Below are positions 36,222-44,879 of a stretch of DNA of 64,000 bases, piece by piece. Position 1 is the first letter of the stretch; each line of letters begins with the position of its first letter. The notes below the pieces were generated by a model. That model saw only the letters and a list, made by a program, of their open reading frames with translations. It searched no databases and had not been told where the DNA came from. This DNA comes from Oceanicaulis sp. HTCC2633 (lineage in GTDB: Bacteria; Pseudomonadota; Alphaproteobacteria; Caulobacterales; Maricaulaceae): contig NZ_CH672428.1 in assembly GCF_000152745.1 (NCBI RefSeq), forward strand, positions 2,934,725 to 2,998,724, given 5' to 3'. Both the position numbers and the translations under genes were made by a program.

Positions 36222-37922
36222 ATGCGCCCCGCACCCGGCATTCGCGCCGCGTTGAGATCGGTCCTGGCTTTCGGGCTGGGGCTGTCTCTGAGCGCGTGCG
36301 TCAGTGCGCCCTATCCCATCTTTCGCGATGAGCACGGATCGGCCTATGGCTCTTATCTGGCGGCGCGGTATGCCGGCGCCTCCCGCGAGCTTGATGCGTC
36401 CGCCGCGTATTATGCCGACGCGCTCGAGCGAGCGCCGGAATCGGGCCTGATCTCCCAACGCGCATTCTTTGCGGCTCTGATCGCGGGCGATTTCGATCAT
36501 GCGGATGCGGCGGCGGAAGCCGCGGCGAATGATCCTGAAACCGCCCAGATTGCAGAGCTTTACTGGCGCGTGATCCAGCTGGGTCGCGGACGTGAGGCGG
36601 CCCGGATCGGCACGGCGCCCATCGGGCCCTTCTCCACGCTGGTCAGCACTGTGCTGTCTGACTGGGACGGTCTGGCGCGCGGTGACGCACCGGCCTGGAC
36701 GCAAACCCGCATTCATCTTGAGAGCGAGGACATGATCCCCGCCCAGCAACAGATGCATCGCGCGCTGGTCCTGGACTATCTGGGACAGGATGATGCGGCG
36801 GATGCCGCCTACCGGGAAGCGCTGGCGGGCGTGCCGGGCCTGAGAGCGTTCAACACCTTGATGTACGGCGCTTTCCTGGAGCGTCAGGAACGGCGTGATG
36901 AAGCGCGCTCCTTGTACGCCAGTGCTCTGGAGGGGCCCGGCGCCGAGCGTTCGGATATTGCAGCGGCGCTGTCGCGGGTCGACCGGGGCGGGCGCGCGCC
37001 GCGCATGTACACGCTCCGTCAGGCCGCAGCGCGGGCGCTGTTTCCGCCCGCTTCGCTCATCAGCAACCGGGCGTCCGGGGAATACACCGTGCTGTTCCTG
37101 CGCGTGGTTCAGCGTCTGGACCCCGGGTTCGACTACAATACGCTCACTATCGCGCAGCTCCTGGATACGCTCGATCTGCGCGAGGCGGCGGTCGACGAGT
37201 ATCGCAAGATTGATGACGGGCCGCTTCTGGAGCAGGTTCTGGTCAGTCGCCTCTGGCTGGAATTCCGCATGGATCAGCGCGAGTCGCTGGTGCAGGAAGC
37301 GCGGGCGCTGGTCCAAGACACGCCGAGCCAGTCCCGACAGCTTTTGCTGGCCGACATGCTGCGCGTCACCGACCGGTGCGGCGAGGCCATTCCGATCTAT
37401 GCCCGCGTCTCTGAAGCAGCTGCGGAACGCGGTCAGCCGGACTGGCGCTTTGTCTTCTATCATGCGGCCTGTGTGGAGATCGCAGACGGCTGGGACGCTG
37501 CGGCGCCCCTGTTCGAAGAGGCGCTTGATCTGGCTCCGAACGAACCCATGCTGCTCAATCATCTGGGCTATAACCTGATCGTCGAGGGCGAGCAGATGGA
37601 GCGCGGCCTTCAAATGGTTGAGAGGGCCGTCTCGCTTGAGCCGTCCAATGGCGCCATCGTGGACTCGCTGGGCTGGGGCCAGTTCAAGCTCGGCCAAGTT
37701 GACGAGGCGATCTACTGGCTGGAACGGGCGGTCACGCTCAGCCCTGACAGCGGCACCAATAACTGGCATCTGGGCGACGCCTACGCCGCCGCAGGGCGCA
37801 CGCTGGAAGCCCGTTTTCAATGGCGCCGGTCGCTGGAGCTGGATCTCGATGAAGACGAGCGCGCGCTGGTCGAACGGCGGCTGGAGCTGGGACTGGACGC
37901 CGGGCCGCCCGATCTGCCATGA
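36222..37922 (+). CDS. TPR-repeat lipoprotein
   Basis: A 566-residue protein with a lipobox in ALRSVLAFGLGLSLSAC (Cys about 26), then alpha-helical TPR-like repeats through most of the length; the clearest are ALDLAPNEPMLLNHLGYNLI, AVSLEPSNGAIVDSLGWGQF and AVTLSPDSGTNNWHLGDAYA near the C-terminus. Probably a periplasmic scaffold attached to a membrane. The specific partner is unknown. It starts 13 bp after the ETF gene and overlaps ispE by ATGA. Confidence 0.88.
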   Translation: MRPAPGIRAALRSVLAFGLGLSLSACVSAPYPIFRDEHGSAYGSYLAARYAGASRELDASAAYYADALERAPESGLISQRAFFAALIAGDFDHADAAAEAAANDPETAQIAELYWRVIQLGRGREAARIGTAPIGPFSTLVSTVLSDWDGLARGDAPAWTQTRIHLESEDMIPAQQQMHRALVLDYLGQDDAADAAYREALAGVPGLRAFNTLMYGAFLERQERRDEARSLYASALEGPGAERSDIAAALSRVDRGGRAPRMYTLRQAAARALFPPASLISNRASGEYTVLFLRVVQRLDPGFDYNTLTIAQLLDTLDLREAAVDEYRKIDDGPLLEQVLVSRLWLEFRMDQRESLVQEARALVQDTPSQSRQLLLADMLRVTDRCGEAIPIYARVSEAAAERGQPDWRFVFYHAACVEIADGWDAAAPLFEEALDLAPNEPMLLNHLGYNLIVEGEQMERGLQMVERAVSLEPSNGAIVDSLGWGQFKLGQVDEAIYWLERAVTLSPDSGTNNWHLGDAYAAAGRTLEARFQWRRSLELDLDEDERALVERRLELGLDAGPPDLP

Positions 37923-38809
37923 GCGACGTCATGACGGACGCCGCCACAGAATTCGCCCCCGCCAAGGTCAACCTCACCCTGCGTGTCGGCGGACCGCGCG
38001 CCGATGGCTATCATCCGCTTGAGTCCCTTGTGGTGTTCGCGGACTGGAGCGATCAGCTCCGGGCGCTGCCTGCCGAGACGCTGACGCTCAGCCTGACCGG
38101 GCCGGGCGCTGAGGGATTGCAGGCCGATCCGCAGAATCTGGTGCTCAAGGCCGCCTATGCGTTGCGCGCCGCCGCCGACAAGCCCGAGCTGGGCGCGACG
38201 CTGACCCTCGACAAGCATTTGCCCGTTGCCGCGGGGCTGGGCGGGGGATCGTCAGACGCCGCCGCCGCCCTGCGCCTTCTCAACCGGGTCTGGGATCTGG
38301 GTTTCTCGATCAAGCAACTCGCCGAGATCGGCACGGTTGTGGGCGCGGATGTGCCCGCCTGCGTGCATGCGCGGCCTCTGCGGATGGAAGGAATTGGCGA
38401 GCGGGTGACCCCGCTGATCGCCTGGCCCGCCCTTCATGGGGTGATCGTGCATCCCGGCGCGCCGGTGCCGACAGGGCCCGTCTTCAAGGCGTATGACGCG
38501 ACCGAGCCGGGCCGGCTCATGCCAGGCAAGCCGATGATCGCCGGCACGCTGGATGACGCCATCGACCGCCTTCTGCTGGATGGCAATGACCTTCAGGCGC
38601 CCGCCATCGCGCAGACGCCGGTGATCCAGACGGCGCTTGATGTGCTGTCCGCTCAACCCGGCGCGCGTCTGGCGCGCATGTCCGGCTCTGGCGCCAGCTG
38701 CTTTGCGCTGTTCGAGACTGCAGACGCCGCCCAGGCCGGCGCCGACGTGATTGCGCGCGAACATGCGGACTGGACGGCAAAGGCCGTGGTCTTCGGGGGC
38801 GCGGCGTGA
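37919..38809 (+). CDS. ispE: 4-diphosphocytidyl-2-C-methyl-D-erythritol kinase
   Basis: A GHMP kinase of the non-mevalonate isoprenoid pathway, 296 residues. AKVNLTLRVGGPRADGYHPLESLVVF is the N-terminal signature with the catalytic Lys; the ATP loop is LPVAAGLGGGSSDAAAALRLLN; the C-terminal glycine-rich loop is MSGSGASCFALF. Translation is coupled to the TPR gene before and the transferase gene after. ispH of the same pathway is at 8-9 kb. Confidence 0.96.
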   Translation: MSDVMTDAATEFAPAKVNLTLRVGGPRADGYHPLESLVVFADWSDQLRALPAETLTLSLTGPGAEGLQADPQNLVLKAAYALRAAADKPELGATLTLDKHLPVAAGLGGGSSDAAAALRLLNRVWDLGFSIKQLAEIGTVVGADVPACVHARPLRMEGIGERVTPLIAWPALHGVIVHPGAPVPTGPVFKAYDATEPGRLMPGKPMIAGTLDDAIDRLLLDGNDLQAPAIAQTPVIQTALDVLSAQPGARLARMSGSGASCFALFETADAAQAGADVIAREHADWTAKAVVFGGAA

Positions 38810-39816
38810 GCGGGGCGGTGATCGCCATGGCGGCGAGCGCCGGGCTGGTCAGCCTGATTGTCTCCTTCCTCGTCCTGAAGGGCGGCATTCTCGATTTCCC
38901 CAACGCCCGGTCGAGCCATAGCGCGCCCACGCCGCGCGGGGGCGGGCTGGGCGTGCTGGCGGGCATGGGGGCGGGTGCGATCATCGCGAGCCTGTTCCCG
39001 CTGGGCGCGGGTGCGCTGGGCGGCGTGCTGGCGGTGACCCTGATGTTCGCGTTTCTTGGCTTTCTTGATGATCTGTTCGTGCTCGATGAGCGCCTGAAGC
39101 TCGCCGCCTTCATCATTTTCTGTCTGGCGATGGTGACTGCGGCCGGGCCCGTCACCCGCTTTGGGCTGACCTATGAGCTGGGTTTTGCGCTGCCGCCGCT
39201 GGTCGGCTGGATCGGCTCGGCGCTCTTTGTCTTTGTCGTTGTGAACGCTGTGAACTTCATGGATGGCTCGGACGGCATTCTCGCCGCGGTAATGATCCCC
39301 GCAGGCATCGCGCTGGCTCTGGCGGGCCTTGCGGCGGGCGTGATGACCAGCGTCATCACAGGGGTGCTGCTGGCCGCGAGCCTTGCGGGCTTCGTGCTGC
39401 TGAACTGGCCGCCTGCGAAGCTCTTTGCCGGGGATGTGGGCGCGCTGGGCGCCGGCGCGCTCTATGCCGGCGGAGCGCTGGCGCTCGTCAATCACGGCTT
39501 TTCCGGCACGCTCTGGCTCGCCCCGCTCTTGGTGCTGGTGTTTCTGGCCGATGTGCTGCTGACACTCTTGCGCCGGGCGCGGCATGGCCGCTTTTCGCTG
39601 TCAGCGCATCGCGAGCATGCCTATCAGCGCCTGATTGATAGCGGATGGAGCCATCAGGCCATTGCGCTTGTCTATGGCGGGCTGACCGCTGTGATCGGGC
39701 TCACGGGGCTTCTCGCCGCGCAGATCATGGACGGCGGCGTGCCGCTGGTCTTCGCGGTCTGGGTGGTCGTCCTGACCGGCTTGCACGTCTCGGTCGGGCG
39801 CATTGTTGGGCGGTAG
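38806..39816 (+). CDS. Polyprenyl-phosphate sugar-1-phosphate transferase (MraY/WecA family)
   Basis: A 336-residue integral membrane enzyme with about ten helices. Family motifs are HSAPTPRGGGLGVL near the N-terminus, FLGFLDDLFVLDERLKL (acidic DD pair), NFMDGSDGILA and LFAGDVGALGAGALYA, with the His-rich SAHREHAYQRLI late loop. It attaches a sugar phosphate to undecaprenyl phosphate to start a surface polysaccharide. The start is GTG at 38806, overlapping the ispE stop (GTGA). The sugar is not predictable. Confidence 0.9.
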   Translation: MSGAVIAMAASAGLVSLIVSFLVLKGGILDFPNARSSHSAPTPRGGGLGVLAGMGAGAIIASLFPLGAGALGGVLAVTLMFAFLGFLDDLFVLDERLKLAAFIIFCLAMVTAAGPVTRFGLTYELGFALPPLVGWIGSALFVFVVVNAVNFMDGSDGILAAVMIPAGIALALAGLAAGVMTSVITGVLLAASLAGFVLLNWPPAKLFAGDVGALGAGALYAGGALALVNHGFSGTLWLAPLLVLVFLADVLLTLLRRARHGRFSLSAHREHAYQRLIDSGWSHQAIALVYGGLTAVIGLTGLLAAQIMDGGVPLVFAVWVVVLTGLHVSVGRIVGR

Positions 39817-39834
39817 CTGGATCAGGAGGCTTCG

Positions 39835-40071
39835 ATGAACAGGTTGATCCTGGCACTGATGCTCTTGGCCATGTTGCTGATTGCTTGTGTCGTTGGGGTG
39901 GCTCTGATGATCTACGACCCGATGGATGCTTGCCTTGATGGTGGTGGTCGCTGGGTCGAAGAGGCTCAGGTTTGTGAATGCTCAGACGAACAACGGGGGA
40001 CTTCAGCCCCAATGAGCCCAGAAGAGTACGAAACTTGCCGCTACGAACCTTCTGAACTCCCTCACTCGTAA
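39835..40071 (+). CDS. Small membrane-anchored cysteine-containing protein, unknown
   Basis: A 78-residue protein with a hydrophobic N-terminal helix (LILALMLLAMLLIACVVGVALMIY) and a short exported tail with the pattern ACLDGGGRWVEEAQVCEC. AGGAGG six bases before the ATG supports translation. Base composition and codon choice (many GCT, CTT, GGT) are less GC-rich than in neighbours, and an inverted-repeat element follows immediately, so recent arrival is possible. Function unknown; similar C-x-D-x-GG-x-W tails occur in other small hypothetical proteins. Confidence 0.7.
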   Translation: MNRLILALMLLAMLLIACVVGVALMIYDPMDACLDGGGRWVEEAQVCECSDEQRGTSAPMSPEEYETCRYEPSELPHS

Positions 40072-40077
40072 TACCAA

Positions 40078-40178
40078 TTGTCATCCCGGACGCGCAGCGA
40101 TCCGGGATCTACCGAAATCACTCTGTTCTGATCACAGAGACGCCTGCAGTAGATCCCGGCTCAGGGCCGGGATGACAA
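40078..40178. repeat. Intergenic inverted-repeat element, copy 1
   Basis: The 101-bp element is bounded by perfect 12-bp inverted ends (TTGTCATCCCGG / CCGGGATGACAA). Inside are a left hairpin (CCCGGA/TCCGGG), a central hairpin (CTCTG/CAGAG) and a right hairpin (ATCCCGGC/GCCGGGAT), plus long-range pairing GGGATCTAC/GTAGATCCC. A second copy is at 44535. It encodes no protein; the class resembles REP/BIME-type dispersed repeats. Confidence 0.85.
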
Positions 40179-40211
40179 AGTGGTAAGGCATGGTCCGTAG
40201 CGGCATAGAAC

Positions 40212-41336
40212 CTACAGCCGATCCAGCATCGCGCGGATGGCGTCGAGCTGGCTGGCGCCGAGCTTCATGGAGCGTTCGGGCGACCAGCCATAGATCGTGT
40301 CCGGCATGTCCGCATTGTCCTTGAAGGGCATTTCCAGCGTCATGGCGAGACAGCCGAAATGATGGCGCATCCAGTGGGTGGCGATGGAGAGGTCGGCGCT
40401 GTTCGGCGCATCGACCTTATAGCCGAACTGGGTCTGAAAATCGGGGTTGAAGCGTTTCAGCTCCGCCTTGTAGCCATCGAGCTTCTTCTGGTCAGCGTCC
40501 GTCCAGCCCGGCACGCCTTCGGCGCCCGCAATGAAGTTGTAGGGCAGGCCCTCATCGCCATGCATGTCGAGGAAGAAGTCGACCCCTGTCTCTTCCATGG
40601 CGTCGAGCACGCATTTGACTTCGGGAGAGTTTTCCGCGCTCGCCTTGTCCCATTCGCGGTTGAGGTTCACGCCCTTGGCGTTCGTGCGCAGATGGCCGCG
40701 GAAGGACCCGTCCGGGTTCATGTTCGGCACGATGTGGAAGACGGCTTTTGACAGCAGATTGCGCGCGACCGGATCAGTGTCATCAAGCAGGCGTTCCAGA
40801 AGGCCCTCGGCCGCCCATTCGGCCATGCTTTCGCCCGGGTGCTGGCGCGCGGTGATCCACAGCGTCTTCTTGCCCTCGCCCGGCTCGCCCACAATCAGGC
40901 GGTCCACGTCACGACCGTCCAGGGTTTCCCCGATCACATCGAGCGTCACGCGCGGATCGGCCTGGCACGCCGCGATCAGGGCGTCATGGCGGGCCATGGA
41001 GTAGGGGGCAAAATAGGCGACCCACACCGCGTCCGCATCCGGGGTGAGCGTCAGGACCAGCTGACCGTCCGCATAGGAGGTCTCGATCCGCTCCCAGCTT
41101 TCGCGGTCTTCGGACGCGACGGCCTGATAGCCGTCCCAGCCATCGAGATAGGCCGCGCCGCCGGCGTTCTCGATCACCATGCGGCAGGTCTGGCCCTTCG
41201 CGCCCGACAGGCGGAAATGGAACCATTGATAGAAATCCGAGCCATTGTCCTTTCGGATCTCAAGGCGGATGTCCTTGGGATCGGTGGCGGACTTCACAAC
41301 GATATTGCCGGAATCAAACTGGCTGGAGATGCGCAT
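40212..41336 (-). CDS. M14-family zinc carboxypeptidase, cytosolic carboxypeptidase-like
   Basis: A 374-residue metallopeptidase. The N-terminal 120 residues form the beta-rich domain of the cytosolic carboxypeptidase (Nna1/AGBL, M14D) group. Zinc ligands are in ARQHPGESMAEW (His, Glu) and FFLDMHGDEG (His); the substrate-binding NPDGSFRGHLRTNAKGVNLNREW and the catalytic Glu in LAMTLEMPF are present. No signal peptide is seen. Eukaryotic relatives trim C-terminal glutamates of tubulin; the bacterial substrate is unknown. Confidence 0.9.
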   Translation of the reverse strand: MRISSQFDSGNIVVKSATDPKDIRLEIRKDNGSDFYQWFHFRLSGAKGQTCRMVIENAGGAAYLDGWDGYQAVASEDRESWERIETSYADGQLVLTLTPDADAVWVAYFAPYSMARHDALIAACQADPRVTLDVIGETLDGRDVDRLIVGEPGEGKKTLWITARQHPGESMAEWAAEGLLERLLDDTDPVARNLLSKAVFHIVPNMNPDGSFRGHLRTNAKGVNLNREWDKASAENSPEVKCVLDAMEETGVDFFLDMHGDEGLPYNFIAGAEGVPGWTDADQKKLDGYKAELKRFNPDFQTQFGYKVDAPNSADLSIATHWMRHHFGCLAMTLEMPFKDNADMPDTIYGWSPERSMKLGASQLDAIRAMLDRL

Positions 41337-41392
41337 GGCGGACCTTTAGCGGTTTGCAGATGTGAAAAGGGCGGCCAAGGCCGCCCGGTGGA

Positions 41393-42409
41393 TCAGTATG
41401 CGCGCTCGACAACGAATTCTGGAAGGGCGGCCAGCGCCTCTGTCCATTCGTTCTGTGGTGCGATCTTGAGCGCGTTGACCGCGTTCGCGGCGTGCGTGCG
41501 GGCGGCTTCGAGCGTGGCGTCGAGGGCGCCGTGTTTCTTCAGGATGGCGAGGGCCTCGTCGAAATCGGCGTCGGTCTGCTCGCCGTCGCTGATGACGCGT
41601 TTCCAGAACGCGCGTTCGCGGGCGCTGGCGTTTTCCATGGCGAGCGCGACGGGCAGGGTGATCTTGCCTTCGCGGAAATCGTCGCCGGTGTTCTTGCCCA
41701 GCTCTGCAGCCATGCCGCCATAGTCAAGCGCATCGTCCACAAGCTGGAAGGCGAGACCCAGTTCGCGGCCATAGGTCTCCAGACCGTCTTCGATCGCCTT
41801 GTCCGAGCCGTAAAGGATCGGAGCGACCTGGGCGGCGGCGGAGAACAGGGCCGCGGTCTTCGCATCGATGATGCTCATGTATTCATCGCGGCTGATGTCG
41901 ATATTGCGCACGGCGGCCAGCTGGCGCACCTCGCCCTCGGCGATCACCGAAGCGGCGCGGCTCAAGACATGGAGCGCGTCCATGGAGCCGGCGTCGACCA
42001 TCATCATGAAGGAGCGCGCAAACAGGAAATCGCCGACCAGAACCGAATGGGCGTTGCCCCAGACAGTGTTGGCGGGCGCCTTGCCCCGGCGCAGCTCGCT
42101 TTCATCGACCACATCGTCATGCAGCAGCGTGGCCGAATGGATGTACTCAACGGCCGCCGCGAGGGAGACATGCCCGTCGCCCTCATAGCCCAGCATGCGG
42201 GCGGCGGTGACGGTGATCAGGGGGCGGATGCGCTTGCCGCCAGCGGCGACCAGATAGTCTGCAGTCTGGGGTATGGAGCGCGTGGCGCTGGCCATACGTT
42301 CCTCGATCACGGCCTCCACGGCGGCCATGTCATCGCTGGCGAGCGTGGCCAGCCGGATCACCGGATTGACCGGTTCTGCCTGAATGTCTGCCTGAGGGAG
42401 TCCGTTCAC
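41393..42409 (-). CDS. Polyprenyl diphosphate synthase (probable octa/decaprenyl)
   Basis: A trans-prenyltransferase making the quinone side chain, about 338 residues. The first Asp-rich motif is LLHDDVVDES, the second LVDDALDYGG; GGKRIRPLITV and SVLVGDFLFARSF are also conserved. I used GTG at 42409, which has AAGGGG about six bases upstream; the frame extends to a TTG at 42448 without support. Chain length cannot be fixed from sequence, though the ubiquinone role is most likely. Confidence 0.93.
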   Translation of the reverse strand: MNGLPQADIQAEPVNPVIRLATLASDDMAAVEAVIEERMASATRSIPQTADYLVAAGGKRIRPLITVTAARMLGYEGDGHVSLAAAVEYIHSATLLHDDVVDESELRRGKAPANTVWGNAHSVLVGDFLFARSFMMMVDAGSMDALHVLSRAASVIAEGEVRQLAAVRNIDISRDEYMSIIDAKTAALFSAAAQVAPILYGSDKAIEDGLETYGRELGLAFQLVDDALDYGGMAAELGKNTGDDFREGKITLPVALAMENASARERAFWKRVISDGEQTDADFDEALAILKKHGALDATLEAARTHAANAVNALKIAPQNEWTEALAALPEFVVERAY

Positions 42410-42543
42410 CCCGAGCCCCTTGATGTTCTCGTTCAGCGCGCCGCACAATAGGGAGCGCCCCCTGAAGCGGCAAGCACGCGACGCTGTGCCAACGCATTGG
42501 ACGGTTCATTATAGGTGAACACGCATATAGGTCGGAGACCGGA

Positions 42544-42765
42544 ATGATCGAAGTGCTTGCGACAAACGATCCCGTGAAACTCAGTTTCGCGCAGGCCGTC
42601 CTCAAGGAGGCGGGGATCGAGGCGGTGACGCTGGACGAGCAGACCGCCTCGACCTTTGGCGGGGCCTTGCCCTGGATCAAGCGTCGGATTCTCGTGCGAG
42701 AGCAGGACCGGGATCGCGCCAAGGCCCTGCTGGCCGAAGCGCTCAAGGATGATCAGGAAACGTGA
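42544..42765 (+). CDS. DUF2007 family protein
   Basis: A 73-residue ferredoxin-like-fold protein (MIEVLATNDPVKLSFAQAVLKEAGIEAVTLDEQTAS), matching the DUF2007 putative signal-transducing family. It is followed with a 4-base GTGA overlap by the methyltransferase gene, an arrangement seen in other alphaproteobacteria. A GGAGACCGG lead precedes the ATG. Function unknown. Confidence 0.85.
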   Translation: MIEVLATNDPVKLSFAQAVLKEAGIEAVTLDEQTASTFGGALPWIKRRILVREQDRDRAKALLAEALKDDQET

Positions 42766-43493
42766 CGCAGACGCCGGACGCCTTTCTTGGCGGCAAGATC
42801 AGCCTGTACCAGCTTGAAGACGGCTATCGGGCCGGAATGGACGCGGCCGTGCTGGTCGCGGCGCTGAATCTCAAAGCGGGTCAGCGCGCCATGGAGTTTG
42901 GCTGCGGCGCCGGCGCGGCGCTTCTGGGCGCGGCGGCGCTCTATGAGGATGTGGAGCTCACGGGCGTCGAGCTGGACCCGAGAGCGGCGGCCTTGGCGCA
43001 GGACAATGTGGCGCTCAACCGAATGGAAGGCCGGGTCCGGGTTTCGGAAGGGGATGCGCTGGCCTATCGCGACGAGCGCGAGCTGGACGCCGTCTTCTTC
43101 AACCCGCCCTATTTTGATGATCCGTCCGCCCTACGTGCGCCCAAGGCGGGAAAGTCGCCCGCCTGGATGTCGGATGCAGGGCTTGCAGCCTGGATCGATA
43201 CGGGCTTGCGTCGTCTCAGATCGGGCGGCGTCCTCACGGTCATTCAACGGGCGGACCGGCTGGATGACATTCTGGTGGCGCTGAAGGGGCGGGCGGGGGC
43301 GGTGAACGTGCTTCCCGTTCAGGCGCACGCGGACGAGCCCGCCAAGCGCGTCCTGGTGCAGGCGACGAAAACCGCCAAAGGGCGACTACAGCTCCGGCCG
43401 CCGCTGGTCCTGCATGAAGCGGGCGGGACCGGTTTCACGGCGGACGCGGATGCGATCTTCCGGGGCGAGGCGCGGCTTGAGTTTCGCCGCTGA
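42762..43493 (+). CDS. Class I SAM-dependent methyltransferase, TrmN6-like
   Basis: A 243-residue protein similar to tRNA1(Val) adenine-N6 methyltransferases. The SAM motif is AMEFGCGAGAALLGAAAL, the second strand ends in LTGVELDP, and the catalytic amino-methylation motif is FNPPYF. The N-terminal DAFLGGKISLYQLEDGYRAGMDAAVLVAAL is typical of the TrmN6/YfiC group. Start GTG at 42762 overlaps the DUF2007 stop. The target base is inferred from family only. Confidence 0.88.
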   Translation: MTQTPDAFLGGKISLYQLEDGYRAGMDAAVLVAALNLKAGQRAMEFGCGAGAALLGAAALYEDVELTGVELDPRAAALAQDNVALNRMEGRVRVSEGDALAYRDERELDAVFFNPPYFDDPSALRAPKAGKSPAWMSDAGLAAWIDTGLRRLRSGGVLTVIQRADRLDDILVALKGRAGAVNVLPVQAHADEPAKRVLVQATKTAKGRLQLRPPLVLHEAGGTGFTADADAIFRGEARLEFRR

Positions 43494-43532
43494 CACCCCA
43501 CCTCTCTCCTATCTGGTTGGAGACGCAAAACA

Positions 43533-44378
43533 ATGTCAGCAAAAGACACTCTGAAATCGGCCTGGGACAAGACCTGCCAGGCCGTCATCAGCCTTCTGGG
43601 CATGGACAAGCCCGTGGTGCCGGTCATCCGGCTGGAAGGAGTGATCATGTCGGGCGGGCGCAACGCCAACGCCCTGAACCTGCAGCGGGTGGAGAAACAG
43701 ATCGAGAAAGCCTTCTCGATGACGGACGCGTCCGCCGTAGCGCTCCTGATCAACTCACCCGGCGGCAGCCCGGTGCAGTCGCGCCTCATCCATGAGCGCA
43801 TCCGCGCGCTGGCGAATGAGAAGGACAAGGCCGTGCTCGCCTTCTGTGAGGATGTGGCCGCGTCCGGCGGGTACTTCCTGGCGGTTGCAGCCGATGAGAT
43901 CTTCGTCGACCCCGCCACCATCATCGGCTCCATCGGCGTCATCAATGCGGGCTTCGGCTTTACCGAGGCGATGGAGAAACTCGGCGTCGAGCGTCGGGTG
44001 AAGACGGCGGGCAAGAGCAAGCTGATCGCTGATCCGTTCTCGCCCGAGACCGACGCCCAGAAAGAACGCATGGAGCGTTTGCTCAACACCGTGCACGGCC
44101 AGTTTATCGAGCTCGTCAAATCGCGCCGGGGCGAGAAGCTCAATCCGCAAGAGGGCGAGGAGCTGTTTGACGGCTCGGTCTTTACCGGAACCGAAGCCCT
44201 CCAGAACGGCATCGCCGACGAAATCGGCGATCTGCGCAGCGTCGTTCGCGCCCGCTTTGGCGAGGATGTGCGCGTGAAAGTGTTCAGCCCCGCCCGCCAA
44301 GGCCCGCTCTCGCGTCTGTTCGGCGCGGCGCTCGATGGCGTTGAACTGCGCGCAGTCTGGGCGCGCTTCGGGCTCTAG
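43533..44378 (+). CDS. S49-family peptidase (SppA/SohB-like)
   Basis: A 281-residue single-domain signal-peptide-peptidase-type serine protease. The nucleophile Ser is in CEDVAASGGYFLAVAADEI and the general-base Lys in KTAGKSKLIADPFSP; SPGGSPVQSRLIHERI and GSIGVINAGFGFTEAMEKLG are conserved. There is no clear N-terminal transmembrane helix, so it is probably cytoplasmic or peripheral. It is followed by a small membrane protein gene one base after its stop. Confidence 0.93.
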   Translation: MSAKDTLKSAWDKTCQAVISLLGMDKPVVPVIRLEGVIMSGGRNANALNLQRVEKQIEKAFSMTDASAVALLINSPGGSPVQSRLIHERIRALANEKDKAVLAFCEDVAASGGYFLAVAADEIFVDPATIIGSIGVINAGFGFTEAMEKLGVERRVKTAGKSKLIADPFSPETDAQKERMERLLNTVHGQFIELVKSRRGEKLNPQEGEELFDGSVFTGTEALQNGIADEIGDLRSVVRARFGEDVRVKVFSPARQGPLSRLFGAALDGVELRAVWARFGL

Positions 44379-44379
44379 A

Positions 44380-44526
44380 ATGCTGGAGCTGACGCTTCTG
44401 CTGGCGGCGGGCGCGGTGATCGCCTTCATCTTCTTCACCCGTCCCGCCAAAACCCGCCGCGACAAGACCGCGGACGCTGCTGCCGAAGCGGTCCGGCGCA
44501 AGCTTGAGCGCGAGGGGCGAGGGTAG
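44380..44526 (+). CDS. Small single-span membrane protein
   Basis: A 48-residue protein: hydrophobic N-terminal helix (LELTLLLAAGAVIAFIFF) followed by a basic charged tail (TRPAKTRRDKTADAAAEAVRRKLEREGRG). Its start lies one base after the S49 peptidase stop, consistent with coupling. It may partner the peptidase at the membrane; this is inference. The call rests on composition and position only. Confidence 0.55.
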   Translation: MLELTLLLAAGAVIAFIFFTRPAKTRRDKTADAAAEAVRRKLEREGRG

Positions 44527-44534
44527 GGTTTTCC

Positions 44535-44634
44535 TTGTCATCCCGGACGCGAAGCGATCCGGGATCTACCGAAAGCTCTCTATTCTGATCACAGAAATGA
44601 AACGGGCAGATCCCGGCTCAAGGCCGGGATGACA
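44535..44634. repeat. Intergenic inverted-repeat element, copy 2
   Basis: Close copy of the element at 40078 in the same orientation: the same ends (TTGTCATCCCGG ... CCGGGATGACA), the same left and right hairpins, and a more diverged centre (CTCTATTCTGATCACAGAA). Most differences fall in the central 25 bases. Together the copies show a dispersed family; the two bracket 40.2-44.5 kb. Confidence 0.85.
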
Positions 44635-44779
44635 CACATAAATGCTGAAATCCCGGCCAAGCGCAGTGCAGAGCTGGGGCCTTATGCAGGATAGAGCGCT
44701 TAAGCGGAGGCATTTTCCGGGCCTCGCGCTGTTCGCTCGGGAATTCAGAAGGGATCACCGCTCTCACCGCCCCTCTTGC

Positions 44780-44808
44780 TTGATCGGGGGCGCTGGCGGG
44801 CCTAGTGT
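44780..44808 (+). promoter_or_regulatory. Candidate promoter upstream of glyQ
   Basis: TTGATC and TAGTGT are spaced by 17 bases, about 70 bp before glyQ. The rest of the 44635-44879 gap shows no gene I would support. Confidence 0.35.
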
Positions 44809-44879
44809 CGCGCGCGCTTTTGCGTCCGCGATTTCCTGTCGGGCGCTTTCCTTGAAAACTGCCGACCGGACGCCCGCCG

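Noticed and set aside
34469-36241. A 590-codon minus-strand frame under the ETF-ubiquinone oxidoreductase
   Set aside because: Opposite strand of a highly conserved flavoprotein with no protein family features of its own.
40212-44526. The block between the two repeat copies as a composite transposon or genomic island
   Set aside because: The genes inside are ordinary, co-linear housekeeping types with normal composition, and no transposase is present; the repeats are more simply dispersed intergenic elements.
44635-44879. A possible short gene upstream of glyQ (a plus-strand frame from 44642)
   Set aside because: It lacks a ribosome-binding site, begins right after a repeat and runs into glyQ in another frame; composition is not protein-like.
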